A stretch of DNA of 64,000 nt from an uncultured Clostridia bacterium (lineage in GTDB: Bacteria; Bacillota; Clostridia; Christensenellales; Borkfalkiaceae), in the NCBI GenBank assembly GCA_944354125.1, contig CALVPT010000009.1, positions 1-64,000 on the forward strand, given 5' to 3'. The notes beneath the pieces are model-generated. The model was given only the letters and a program-made list of their open reading frames with translations, did not search any database and was not told where the DNA came from. Of this stretch, positions 16,381-24,772 are shown in pieces; the stretch's first letter is position 1; each line of letters opens with the position of its first letter. The position numbers and the translations under genes were made by a program.

Positions 16381-16926
16381 TCAATTCCGTAACTTCTTTC
16401 GCTTGTCCTCAATAAGTTTAAAAATTAAGACAGATAAGAATATCAGGGCAACCATAATAAGTATGCCATACCGTGAGAAGATATTGAAAACTTTACCAAA
16501 TAAGGCAGAATTATAGACGCACTTTCCGAAGAGATTTTCCTCGGTTACCAAATCGGTGTCGGGCATCGGGTTTGTATCCTTATTGACGCCTTTTGTAACT
16601 ATTCCGTTTTCGCTAATTTCTGCGACAGAATGAACTATTAACTGTCCTTCAAGACTGCCGAACCCCTCGCCTCCGACAAAGACAATGGTATCGCCGATAT
16701 TTACTTCGCCATAGTCGCAGCGCTTAAAAATAATAAGGTCGCCTTTGCTTATTTCAGGTTCCATCGACTCGCTCATAACGATTGCAAAGGAAATGCCGAA
16801 AAAACTTGCAGGTCGGCCGCGCAACCTGCAAACCACCGCATTTATCGCCATAAACGCCGCAAATATAAGCAAAATTATAAGCGCAAACGCCGAGATAAAT
16901 TTTACAATATTTTTTAGCAGCTTCAT
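16381..16926 (-). CDS. Signal peptidase I, SipW/eukaryotic-like type
   Basis: Membrane serine protease of family S26B that removes signal peptides from exported proteins. The start at 16926 is chosen because CCGGAGGATTTA lies directly before it; the upstream ATG at 16977 adds an unrelated leader. The 181-residue product has an N-terminal helix (about 8-32), the catalytic Ser in MSESMEPEISKGD and a His in QLIVHSV where bacterial-type enzymes have Lys, then a C-terminal helix (about 148-170). SipW-type peptidases often sit beside their substrates (TasA, camelysin), but none is nearby. Confidence 0.85.
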   Translation of the reverse strand: MKLLKNIVKFISAFALIILLIFAAFMAINAVVCRLRGRPASFFGISFAIVMSESMEPEISKGDLIIFKRCDYGEVNIGDTIVFVGGEGFGSLEGQLIVHSVAEISENGIVTKGVNKDTNPMPDTDLVTEENLFGKCVYNSALFGKVFNIFSRYGILIMVALIFLSVLIFKLIEDKRKKLRN

Positions 16927-17093
16927 TAAATCCTCCGGGTGTGCAAAGTAAACCCGTGAATTGATAAGGCCATGCAATTAACGCGCCTAAAACGACAAAA
17001 CACGGGGTGAATTTAAAATATTATAGACAAATTTTTGCATTGGTGATAAAATTGTCACTGTAAAATATATATGCGCGCAAATGCGAGGTAATT

Positions 17094-18536
17094 ATGAAAA
17101 ACCAGGCTTTCAACCCCTATCTCCCCTCCTACGAATACGTGCCAGACGCCGAACCGCACATCTTTGACGGCAGAGTTTATATTTACGGTTCGCACGACAG
17201 ATTCAACGCGATAAGTTTTTGCGTAAACGACTACGTATGCTGGTCGGCGCCCGTCGACGACCTCTCGGACTGGAGATACGAAGGCGTGATTTACAGGCGC
17301 AGACAGGACCCTAAGGGCAAACGCGGCTTTATGAACGCCATGTTCGCGCCCGACGTCTGCCGCGGCACAGACGGAAAGTATTATCTTTACTATTTCGTAG
17401 GCTATACCGGACTTATATCCGTCGCGGTATGCGACACCCCGGCAGGAAAGTATGAATATCTGGACCACGTAAAATATTCCGACGGCACCATACTCGGCAA
17501 AAAGAATGAACCGCTGCAGTTCGATCCCGGTATATTTATTGACGACGACGGCAGAATTTATTTGTTTACGGGCTTCGGCCCCGTAAAATATCCCTCCGTT
17601 CTGCTCGGCGGACACAGAGCTTCAGAGCACGGCGCAATGGGATTCGAACTCGAAAAGGATATGCTGACGATAAAAAACGGCCCCGTCTACATAGGCGTAA
17701 AGGGAAAGACTGAGGGCAAGGGCACGCCATATGAGGGGCACGAATTTTTTGAGGCATCATCCTTAAGAAAATTTAACGGCAGGTATTATTTCATTTACAG
17801 CTCGTTCGAGGGACACGAACTTTGCTATGCACACAGCGACAGTCCGCTAGGTCCCTTCGAATTCGGCGGAACGCTAGTGTCCATAGGCGACGTAGGCATT
17901 AACGGCAGAACGCGCAGGGGCGCAGCAAACTACCTTGGCAACACCCACGGCAGTCTGATAGAAATAGACGGAAACTATTACGTCTTCTACCACAGACAGA
18001 CGAACAGGCACCAGTTCTCACGCCAGGCATGTGCGGAGCGCATAGAATTTACAGACGGCAAATTCAGACAGGCCGAACTCACCTCGTGCGGTCTTAACGG
18101 CAAACCCCTTAAAGGAAAGGGCACTTATGAGGCGAGAATTGCCTGCAACCTCTACTCCTGCGAGGGAGCGTATTGCTACGGAGTCATAAAGCGTCCTAAA
18201 AGGATGCATCCCTATTTTACGCAGAGCGGCAAGGACAGAGAGGATAACCCCGACCAATACATAGCTAACTTCCGTAACGGAGCCACGGCGGTATTCAGAT
18301 ACTTCGACATAGACGAACTCAGCAACATATCCGTAACCGTAAAGGGAAGAGCTGACGGCATGATGACCGTAAGGAACTCCCCCGACGGGCAGGCCGTAGC
18401 CAGAATCTTCATATCGCCGACCTCTTCCCCCGCTGAATTTACGGGAAAATGGACGGGAAACGGCGGCATTCAGTCGCTCTGCTTTACCTATGAGGGCAAA
18501 GGCGCATTCGACTTCATAAACTTCACACTTGAATAA
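17094..18536 (+). CDS. Glycoside hydrolase family 43 enzyme, cytoplasmic
   Basis: Five-bladed beta-propeller glycosidase, probably a beta-xylosidase or alpha-L-arabinofuranosidase acting on oligosaccharides from plant cell walls. Candidate catalytic residues fit GH43: Asp18 in YVPDAEPHIF (base), the Asp in QFDPGIFID (pKa modulator) and the Glu in HEFFEASS (acid). The propeller fills about residues 5-320, with a beta-sandwich-like C-terminal region to 480. There is no signal peptide, so it should act inside the cell. The start follows GCGAGG. Exact substrate specificity cannot be read. Confidence 0.87.
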   Translation: MKNQAFNPYLPSYEYVPDAEPHIFDGRVYIYGSHDRFNAISFCVNDYVCWSAPVDDLSDWRYEGVIYRRRQDPKGKRGFMNAMFAPDVCRGTDGKYYLYYFVGYTGLISVAVCDTPAGKYEYLDHVKYSDGTILGKKNEPLQFDPGIFIDDDGRIYLFTGFGPVKYPSVLLGGHRASEHGAMGFELEKDMLTIKNGPVYIGVKGKTEGKGTPYEGHEFFEASSLRKFNGRYYFIYSSFEGHELCYAHSDSPLGPFEFGGTLVSIGDVGINGRTRRGAANYLGNTHGSLIEIDGNYYVFYHRQTNRHQFSRQACAERIEFTDGKFRQAELTSCGLNGKPLKGKGTYEARIACNLYSCEGAYCYGVIKRPKRMHPYFTQSGKDREDNPDQYIANFRNGATAVFRYFDIDELSNISVTVKGRADGMMTVRNSPDGQAVARIFISPTSSPAEFTGKWTGNGGIQSLCFTYEGKGAFDFINFTLE

Positions 18537-18543
18537 GATTACT

Positions 18544-18577
18544 AAACACATCCGAGCAGATCGGGTGTGTTTTTTTG
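18544..18577 (+). terminator. Terminator of the GH43 gene
   Basis: The hairpin AACACATCCGA/TCGGGTGTGTT (one T-G pair) is followed by seven T. Confidence 0.85.
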
Positions 18578-18590
18578 AATACGTACCCAT

Positions 18591-18622
18591 AAAAAACGCA
18601 CCATCGACAATATCAATGGTGC
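18591..18622 (-). terminator. Terminator of spo0A
   Basis: The stem GCACCAT/ATGGTGC is followed on the minus strand by GTTTTTT. Confidence 0.75.
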
Positions 18623-18657
18623 ATTTTTTACGGACTTTTACACGCCGCCCGTATATG

Positions 18658-19428
18658 TTACATAAGGCCTTCGAGAATGAGCTTGTCGGCTACAAGCGCG
18701 ATAAATTCAGAATTTGTAGGGCGCTCGCTGCCTATGTAAACCCTAACTCCGAATATGGCATTTATTGCCTCTACCCTGCCCCTGTTCCACGCGACCTCTA
18801 TCGCGTGACGGATTGCACGCTCTACCTTGCTTGCAGAAGTTGAAAATTTTCTGCCAATGCTGGGATAGAGCTCCTTGGTGACGTTATTGATAATCGAGGG
18901 GTTTTCGATCGTCATCTTAATCCCCTCCCTGAGGTACTGATAGCCCTTGATGTGAGGAGGTATGCCTATCGATATAAATATGTTGCTTATCTTCTCATCG
19001 AGAGAGCTGACCCTGCGCTTGTCCCTTATCTGCTCGGAGACGAGATATTCGGGAGACTGCTCCTCCAAAACTTCGACCATTCTCTCGACGACGGTTTCGG
19101 CAGGAACGGGTTTGACGAAATAGTATCTGGCTCCCCTTGCCACCGCCTTGCTGACAAGCTTGTCGTCAGAAAAGTTGGATATCATGAATATGCTGCAGGG
19201 AATGTTGTTGTCCCGTATGTAATTCATAACTCCGAACCCGTCCTCGCCGCTGAGTACGGTATCCAAAAGCACGCAATCGGGTCGGTGCTGGTTGATGAGA
19301 GCTATGCCCACGCTTCCGCTGTTGCTGACGCCGACAACCGTAAAATTACCCTGCTTTTCAAAACAGTTCTTAAGTTCAGACAAAAATTCGTCGTTGCTTA
19401 CCAATATGACAATTTTGTATGAATTCAT
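18658..19428 (-). CDS. spo0A: Spo0A, master regulator of sporulation
   Basis: Response regulator that, when phosphorylated by the phosphorelay, controls entry into sporulation. The 256-residue product has an N-terminal receiver (1-125) and the diagnostic Spo0A C-terminal DNA-binding domain (about 150-255), including ERAIRHAIEVAWNRGR and IGIPPHIKGYQYLREGI. Phospho-acceptor Asp56 and Lys in YFVKP are present. The acidic pair is reduced to Asn12-Asp13 and the conserved Thr is Ser, so phosphorylation chemistry may be altered. No spoIVB lies next to it, unlike in Bacillus and Clostridium. The start is preceded by AAGGAGAT. Confidence 0.92.
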   Translation of the reverse strand: MNSYKIVILVSNDEFLSELKNCFEKQGNFTVVGVSNSGSVGIALINQHRPDCVLLDTVLSGEDGFGVMNYIRDNNIPCSIFMISNFSDDKLVSKAVARGARYYFVKPVPAETVVERMVEVLEEQSPEYLVSEQIRDKRRVSSLDEKISNIFISIGIPPHIKGYQYLREGIKMTIENPSIINNVTKELYPSIGRKFSTSASKVERAIRHAIEVAWNRGRVEAINAIFGVRVYIGSERPTNSEFIALVADKLILEGLM

Positions 19429-19459
19429 AATAATTATCTCCTTTTTTGACTACAAGACA

Positions 19460-19488
19460 ATTATAATACACAAAATTGCGGTTGTAAA
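19460..19488 (-). promoter_or_regulatory. Sigma-A promoter of spo0A
   Basis: Minus-strand TTTACA (19483-19488), a 17-bp spacer and TATAAT (19460-19465), about 25 nt before the expected leader. Confidence 0.7.
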
Positions 19489-19492
19489 CAGA

Positions 19493-19546
19493 TTTTTGTA
19501 CAATAATTAAAAATTATTTTGAATATTTTTGTACAATATTGTCGAA
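19493..19546. promoter_or_regulatory. Repeats and a 0A-box-like site upstream of spo0A
   Basis: TTTTTGTACAAT occurs twice (19493-19504 and 19526-19537), 33 bp apart, about three helix turns. It is followed by TTGTCGAA (19539-19546), which matches the core of the known Spo0A box (TTTGTCRAA) at all but one position. This fits autoregulation of spo0A but is inference. Confidence 0.5.
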
Positions 19547-19564
19547 TATTATCGAACGGTTAAA

Positions 19565-21142
19565 TTATTTGGTTACAATGTCGAGATATTCGTCGTAAGT
19601 TACGTTTTTATCGAACTTTTTAGTGCCGTTAATCTCTATTATCCTGTTTGCGACGGTGTTCATGAGCTCCTGGTCGTGCGAGGTGAAGAGCATGCAGCCC
19701 TTGAAGTTCTTCATTCCGTTGTTGAGCGCGGTTATCGATTCGAGGTCGAGGTGATTGGTAGGTTCGTCAAAGATGAGGAAATTGCTGCCCTCGAGCATCA
19801 TCTTGGCGAGCATGCACCTTACCTTTTCTCCGCCCGAAAGCACCTTTGCCTGCTTTAACGCCTCTTCGCCGGAAAAGAGCATTCTGCCGAGCCAGCCCCT
19901 TAGGTACTCCTCGTAATGGTCGCTTGAAAACTGACTCAACCACTCAACGAGGGTCAGATCGCAGCCCTGGAAATATTCGTTGTTGTTCTCGGGGAAATAT
20001 GACGTCGTAATCGTCTTGCCCCAGCGGATAGTTCCCGAATCGGGCTGAGCCTTGCCCGTGAGAACGTCGTAGAGCATGGAAATGGTCGTAGACTTGTCGC
20101 TGACTATGCCTATCTTGTCGTCGCGCTGAACGGTGAAGGATACATTTTCGAAATATCCTTCCTTAGTCAGTCCCTCCACCATCAGAATGTCGTTGCCTAT
20201 TTCCTTTTCGAACTTGAAGTCTATATAGGGATATTTTCTGAGCGACGGCTTGAAGTCGCTTATAGTAAGCTTTTCAAGCTCCTTCTTTCTCGACGTCGCC
20301 TGTCTGGACTTGGAGGCGTTGGCGGCGAATCTCGCTATGAACTCCTGCAACTCCTTGGCGCGCTGTTCGTTCTTCTTGTTCTGATCCTTCTGCTGACGGG
20401 CAAGCAACTGGCTGGTCTCATACCAGAAGTCGTAGTTGCCGAGCATCATGTTAATCTTGCCGTAGTCAACGTCGCAGATGTGCGTGCAGACTTTATTGAG
20501 GAAATGCCTGTTATGCGATACTATTATTATGGTATTCTCGAAATCTAAAAGATAGTTTTCCAGCCAGCGCACGGTCTTTATGTCGAGGTTGTTCGTCGGC
20601 TCGTCCAGAAGAAGAATGTCGGGATTGCCGAAGAGCGCCTGAGCGAGCAATATTTTGACCTTGCGCTTTGCATCCATATCGCCCATGAGCGTATCGTAGC
20701 AGTCCTCGCCTATATCGAGGGCATTTAAAAGCGTCTGCGCCTCATACTCTGCATCCCAGCCGCCAAGCTCGGCAAACTCGCTTTCGAGTTCGCTCGCCCT
20801 GACGCCGTCAGCCTCCGAAAAGTCGGGCTTGGCATAGAGCGCATCCTTCTCGTCCATTATTTCGACAAGTCGCTTATGCCCGAGCATTACCGCCCTTAAA
20901 ACGGTGACGTCGTCGAACGCGCTCTGGTTCTGCATGAGCACGGACATTCTCTCGTTTTTATCCATCGTGACGTCGCCCTTATTGGGCTCTATCTCGCCGC
21001 TCAGCACCTTTAAAAATGTAGATTTTCCCGCGCCGTTTGCGCCTATTATGCCGTAGCAGTTGCCCTTGGTGAACTTGAGGTTTACGTCCTCGAAGAGCTT
21101 CTTGCTGCCGTACTGCAAAGATACGTTGTTTACCTGTAACAT
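19565..21142 (-). CDS. ABC-F family ATPase
   Basis: Soluble double-ATPase protein of the ABC-F class, members of which bind the ribosome in translation or antibiotic protection. Domain 1 has Walker A GANGAGKST (34-42) and ILLLDEPTNNLD; its signature is degenerate, as in YkpA/YbiT-like members. A linker with charged helices spans about 240-300. Domain 2 keeps LSGGEKVR and FLIFDEPTNHLD, but its Walker A reads GIVSDKSTTI (345-354), apparently shortened and without the glycine loop. There is no membrane domain. It may be co-transcribed behind the exporter pair (12-nt gap). Specific role unknown. Confidence 0.88.
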   Translation of the reverse strand: MLQVNNVSLQYGSKKLFEDVNLKFTKGNCYGIIGANGAGKSTFLKVLSGEIEPNKGDVTMDKNERMSVLMQNQSAFDDVTVLRAVMLGHKRLVEIMDEKDALYAKPDFSEADGVRASELESEFAELGGWDAEYEAQTLLNALDIGEDCYDTLMGDMDAKRKVKILLAQALFGNPDILLLDEPTNNLDIKTVRWLENYLLDFENTIIIVSHNRHFLNKVCTHICDVDYGKINMMLGNYDFWYETSQLLARQQKDQNKKNEQRAKELQEFIARFAANASKSRQATSRKKELEKLTISDFKPSLRKYPYIDFKFEKEIGNDILMVEGLTKEGYFENVSFTVQRDDKIGIVSDKSTTISMLYDVLTGKAQPDSGTIRWGKTITTSYFPENNNEYFQGCDLTLVEWLSQFSSDHYEEYLRGWLGRMLFSGEEALKQAKVLSGGEKVRCMLAKMMLEGSNFLIFDEPTNHLDLESITALNNGMKNFKGCMLFTSHDQELMNTVANRIIEINGTKKFDKNVTYDEYLDIVTK

Positions 21143-21154
21143 TTATTTCCTCCG

Positions 21155-22915
21155 TCAGCCTGCAAACTGGCTGTTGTAAAGTCTGTTGTAGAAGCCGCCT
21201 GCCGCCATAAGTTGGTCGTGCGTGCCCTGTTCTATTATATTGCCGTTATTCATCACGAGTATAAGGTCGGCTTCCTTAATGGTTGAAAGTCTGTGGGCGA
21301 CGATAAAGCTCGTCCTTCCCTCCATAAGCTTGGAAAATGCGCTCTGAATCTTCATCTCGGTACGGGTATCTATGGACGAGGTCGCCTCGTCGAGAATGAG
21401 CATGGGGGGCAGACAGAGCATAATTCTGGTTATGCACAACAGCTGTTTCTGTCCCAGCGAAAGACTTCCGCCGTCCTCGCCTATCACCGTATCATACCCG
21501 TCTTCGAGCTGCATTATGAAGTTATGCGAATATGCCGCCTTTGCCGCGGCAATTACCTCCTCGTCCGTGGCATCGGGCTTACCTATGACTATGTTGTCCC
21601 TTATCGTTCCGCTCTTGAGCCATGTATCCTGCAACACCATGCCGTAGTTCTTGCGGAGCGAATGCCTTGTAACATTCTGTATGTCGTTTCCGTCGACGGC
21701 TATCTGTCCGCTTACGGGGTCATAGAAGCGCATGAGAAGGTTTATAAGCGTAGTCTTGCCGCAGCCCGTAGGTCCGACTATGGCAATTCTCTTTCCTGCC
21801 TTTGCCGTTATGTTGAGGTGCTTTATGAGCGGTTTTTCGGGCTCATAGCTGAACTCTACGTCGCGGAAAGTAACGTCGCCGCTGACATCTTCTAGTACTT
21901 TTGCATCCTCGGAATCGGGTATCTCGCAGGGCTCGTCTATGAGTTCATATATCCTGCCTGCACACGCAATCGCGTTCTGAAGTTCGGTAAGAACGCCCGA
22001 AATCTCGTTGAACGGCTTTGTATACTGGTTGGAATAGCTCAAAAGCGTAGTCAGTTTGCCTATGCCGAACGACACGGGCAGCACCGACGGATAAATGAGC
22101 GTCAGCGCGCCCGAAAGAGCGACCGCCGCGTAGACCACTGCATTCACGAATCGCGTGCAGGGGTTCGTAAGCGAAGAATAGAACGTAGACGAAAGCGAAG
22201 CCCTGGAGAGTTCTTCGTTTATCTTATCGAACTTTACCTGATTTTCATCCTCTCTACCGAAAGCCTGGACGACCTTTAAGTTGCCTATCATCTCCTCTAT
22301 GAATGCCGTCTGCTCGCCCCTTAAAGCCGAAGTCTTTTTGAACATGCTGTACGTTCTTGTTGCAATGAACTTAGCGACGAACAGCGAAAGCGGAGTTATG
22401 ACGAACACCGCAAGGGCGATTATCCAGTTATAGAAGAACATCAGCGCCAGCGTGCCGACAATGGTAAGAACGCCCGTAAACAGCTGCGTGAAGCCCATCA
22501 GAAGGCCGTCCGCGAACTGATCGACGTCGGCAACGCAGCGCGATACTATGTCGCCGTACGAATGCCCGTCTATATACTTAAGCGGAAGATGCTGAAGGCG
22601 GTTGAACGCCTCCTCTCTTACATCCTTGACAACGCTGTAGACGACGTGGTTGTTTATTACGTTCATTATCCACTGCGCGAGCGAGGTCGCTATAATTATG
22701 GCGCCGCAGACAATGAAATAAAAGAATATTTTATCGAAATCGACGTTTCCGACATCGACTATGCAATCTATCGCATTGCCGAAGAATATGGGCGCGAGCA
22801 GATTGCCCACTACTGTCAGAAGCGCGAGGAATATCGAAAGGCTGACTGCAGGAATATATCTCTTAAGCTGTTTCAGAACGCGCTTTATTATGCGCATCTG
22901 CGAACCAGTCTTCAT
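21155..22915 (-). CDS. ABC exporter half-transporter, catalytic subunit
   Basis: Type I exporter subunit of 586 residues with an N-terminal six-helix membrane domain and a C-terminal ATPase. Walker A is GPTGCGKTT, the signature LSLGQKQ, and Walker B ends ILDEATSSID with the catalytic Glu intact. It is encoded 1 nt after its partner (22917-24662), a LmrCD/YheHI-like heterodimer arrangement. The substrate (drug, lipid or peptide) cannot be told from sequence. Confidence 0.9.
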   Translation of the reverse strand: MKTGSQMRIIKRVLKQLKRYIPAVSLSIFLALLTVVGNLLAPIFFGNAIDCIVDVGNVDFDKIFFYFIVCGAIIIATSLAQWIMNVINNHVVYSVVKDVREEAFNRLQHLPLKYIDGHSYGDIVSRCVADVDQFADGLLMGFTQLFTGVLTIVGTLALMFFYNWIIALAVFVITPLSLFVAKFIATRTYSMFKKTSALRGEQTAFIEEMIGNLKVVQAFGREDENQVKFDKINEELSRASLSSTFYSSLTNPCTRFVNAVVYAAVALSGALTLIYPSVLPVSFGIGKLTTLLSYSNQYTKPFNEISGVLTELQNAIACAGRIYELIDEPCEIPDSEDAKVLEDVSGDVTFRDVEFSYEPEKPLIKHLNITAKAGKRIAIVGPTGCGKTTLINLLMRFYDPVSGQIAVDGNDIQNVTRHSLRKNYGMVLQDTWLKSGTIRDNIVIGKPDATDEEVIAAAKAAYSHNFIMQLEDGYDTVIGEDGGSLSLGQKQLLCITRIMLCLPPMLILDEATSSIDTRTEMKIQSAFSKLMEGRTSFIVAHRLSTIKEADLILVMNNGNIIEQGTHDQLMAAGGFYNRLYNSQFAG

Positions 22916-22916
22916 A

Positions 22917-24662
22917 TCACGCGCCCTCCTTTCCGTACTGCGACTCGTAGATTTCGCGGTAAACTTCGCAGTTTTTCAACAGTTCTGCGTGCTTTCCGCA
23001 CCCCACGAGCCTGCCGCCGTCAAGCACAAGTATCTTGTCGGCGTGGTGTATGGAGCTGGTTCTCTGCGAGACTATGAATACCGTAGGATTATAGTCCAGC
23101 AGGCGGAGATTATTCCTGAGTCTTGCATCGGTTGCATAGTCGAGCGCAGACGCGCTGTCGTCGAGAATGAGTATTTCGGGTTTTCTGACGAGGGCGCGGG
23201 CGATTGTAAGCCTCTGGCGCTGTCCGCCCGAGAAGTTCTTTCCGCCCTGCTCGACCATTTCGTCCAGTCCGTCGGGCTTGGAATTTATTACATCCGCCGC
23301 ACACGCATAGTTTACGGCTGTCATAATCTCCTCGTCGCTGGCGTTTTCGTTGCCCCACTTAAGATTATCCCTTATCGTCCCCTTGAAGAGCACGGCGCGC
23401 TGAGGCACGATGCCGCACATATTTCTCAGTTCCTCGTCGCCGAGGCTGTTTACGTTCTGTCCGTCTATGAGCACTTGCCCTTCGGATGCGTCGTAGAAAT
23501 GCGGAATGAGATTTACGAGCGTAGTCTTGCCCGAGCCCGTACCTCCTATTATTCCGACAGTCTGTCCCTTTTCCACGGTAAAGCTAATGTCGCTGAGAGC
23601 CTCCATTCCGCCCTTATTGTACTTCATGGAAACGCCGTCGAAGGTTATAAATGGCGCGCCGTCTGTAAGCTTTGCACATTCTCCGTGCACGAGCGAAGGG
23701 TTCATCTTGAGAATTTCGTTTACCCTGTCGGCACTCGCAAAACACTTGGTAACCGTTATTATGAGGTTGGCGAGCTTGATAAGCTCGATGAGAATCTGCG
23801 ACATGTAGTTGTACAGCGCGACCACCTGTCCCTGCGAAAGACTTCCGCCGTCAACCTTGAGCGCACCGACATATATGAGCACGATTATGCCCGCATTTAT
23901 GATGGCATATGTAAGCGGATTCATGAGGGCAGAAATTCTGCCTACCGCCTTCTGAGAAGCCGTAAGGCGCTGGTTGCGCCTGTCGTACTCGGATATCTCT
24001 TCCTCTTCCTTGCAGAAAGCCCTGACGACCCTGGAGCCGACAAGCGTTTCCCTCGTGGCCGCCGTAACTCTGTCCAGATAGCCCTGAGTCTTCCTGTACA
24101 TGGGAATGGTCACGAGCATTATGCCGAATACCACGACAAAGAGTACGGCGATCGTAACGGCGAATACCCAGCCTGCAGTAACGCTGAGCACAAACGCCAT
24201 GACCATTGCGCCGAACACTATGAAAGGCGAACGCATAAAAAGACGCAGAACGAGATTGACGCCCGTTTGAATCTGGTTTACGTCGCTTGTCATTCGCGTA
24301 ATCATTGCAGAGGTGCCGAGTCCGTCTATCTCATAATAGGACAGAGTCTGCATCTTGCCAAAGAGATCGCTTCTGAGCTCCTTGGAAAAGCCGACCGCCG
24401 CCTTTGCGGCAAAGTACTGCGCACTGACCGCGCTGACAAGCCCTATTATGCCCAGTCCCACGAGAAGCAGACACATATACACGACAAAAGTCGTGCCGTC
24501 GCCAGCCGCAGCCACGCCGTCCTGAACGGCAGTTATCTTGTCGACAATCGCCGCGACGACGAGCGGAATTATGAGCTCGAACGCCGCCTCCATCAACTTG
24601 AACAAAGGCGCAAGCACGCTGCACAATTTGTAGTTTTTCAGATACCTGAGCAAGTCCTTCAT
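22917..24662 (-). CDS. ABC exporter half-transporter, degenerate-site subunit
   Basis: First gene of the exporter pair: 581 residues, six predicted membrane helices, then an ATPase with Walker A GGTGSGKTT and signature FSGGQRQR. The residue after Walker B is Asp instead of catalytic Glu (ILDDSASALD). This is the known hallmark of the non-hydrolysing site in heterodimeric exporters. The two subunits together would have one full and one degenerate site. Large open frames on the opposite strand are shadows. Confidence 0.9.
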   Translation of the reverse strand: MKDLLRYLKNYKLCSVLAPLFKLMEAAFELIIPLVVAAIVDKITAVQDGVAAAGDGTTFVVYMCLLLVGLGIIGLVSAVSAQYFAAKAAVGFSKELRSDLFGKMQTLSYYEIDGLGTSAMITRMTSDVNQIQTGVNLVLRLFMRSPFIVFGAMVMAFVLSVTAGWVFAVTIAVLFVVVFGIMLVTIPMYRKTQGYLDRVTAATRETLVGSRVVRAFCKEEEEISEYDRRNQRLTASQKAVGRISALMNPLTYAIINAGIIVLIYVGALKVDGGSLSQGQVVALYNYMSQILIELIKLANLIITVTKCFASADRVNEILKMNPSLVHGECAKLTDGAPFITFDGVSMKYNKGGMEALSDISFTVEKGQTVGIIGGTGSGKTTLVNLIPHFYDASEGQVLIDGQNVNSLGDEELRNMCGIVPQRAVLFKGTIRDNLKWGNENASDEEIMTAVNYACAADVINSKPDGLDEMVEQGGKNFSGGQRQRLTIARALVRKPEILILDDSASALDYATDARLRNNLRLLDYNPTVFIVSQRTSSIHHADKILVLDGGRLVGCGKHAELLKNCEVYREIYESQYGKEGA

Positions 24663-24737
24663 ACCGTTAAATTATAACAAACGGAGAGACAAAAAGCAAT
24701 CGCTTATCGCTTAATTATGGCGATTGTGCTTTTTTAT

Positions 24738-24766
24738 TTGCATTTGGTCGGTTATTCTGTTAAAAT
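24738..24766 (+). promoter_or_regulatory. Promoter of rlmI (leaderless)
   Basis: TTGCAT (24738-24743), a 17-bp spacer and TAAAAT (24761-24766). The ATG follows after 6 nt and no Shine-Dalgarno sequence is present. Confidence 0.65.
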
Positions 24767-24772
24767 TATGGT

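Noticed and set aside
22761..24677. 638-residue open frame opposite the ABC exporter genes
   Set aside because: It lies antisense to well-conserved ABC transporter coding, has no family features and no ribosome-binding site. Long antisense frames are common here because of codon bias.
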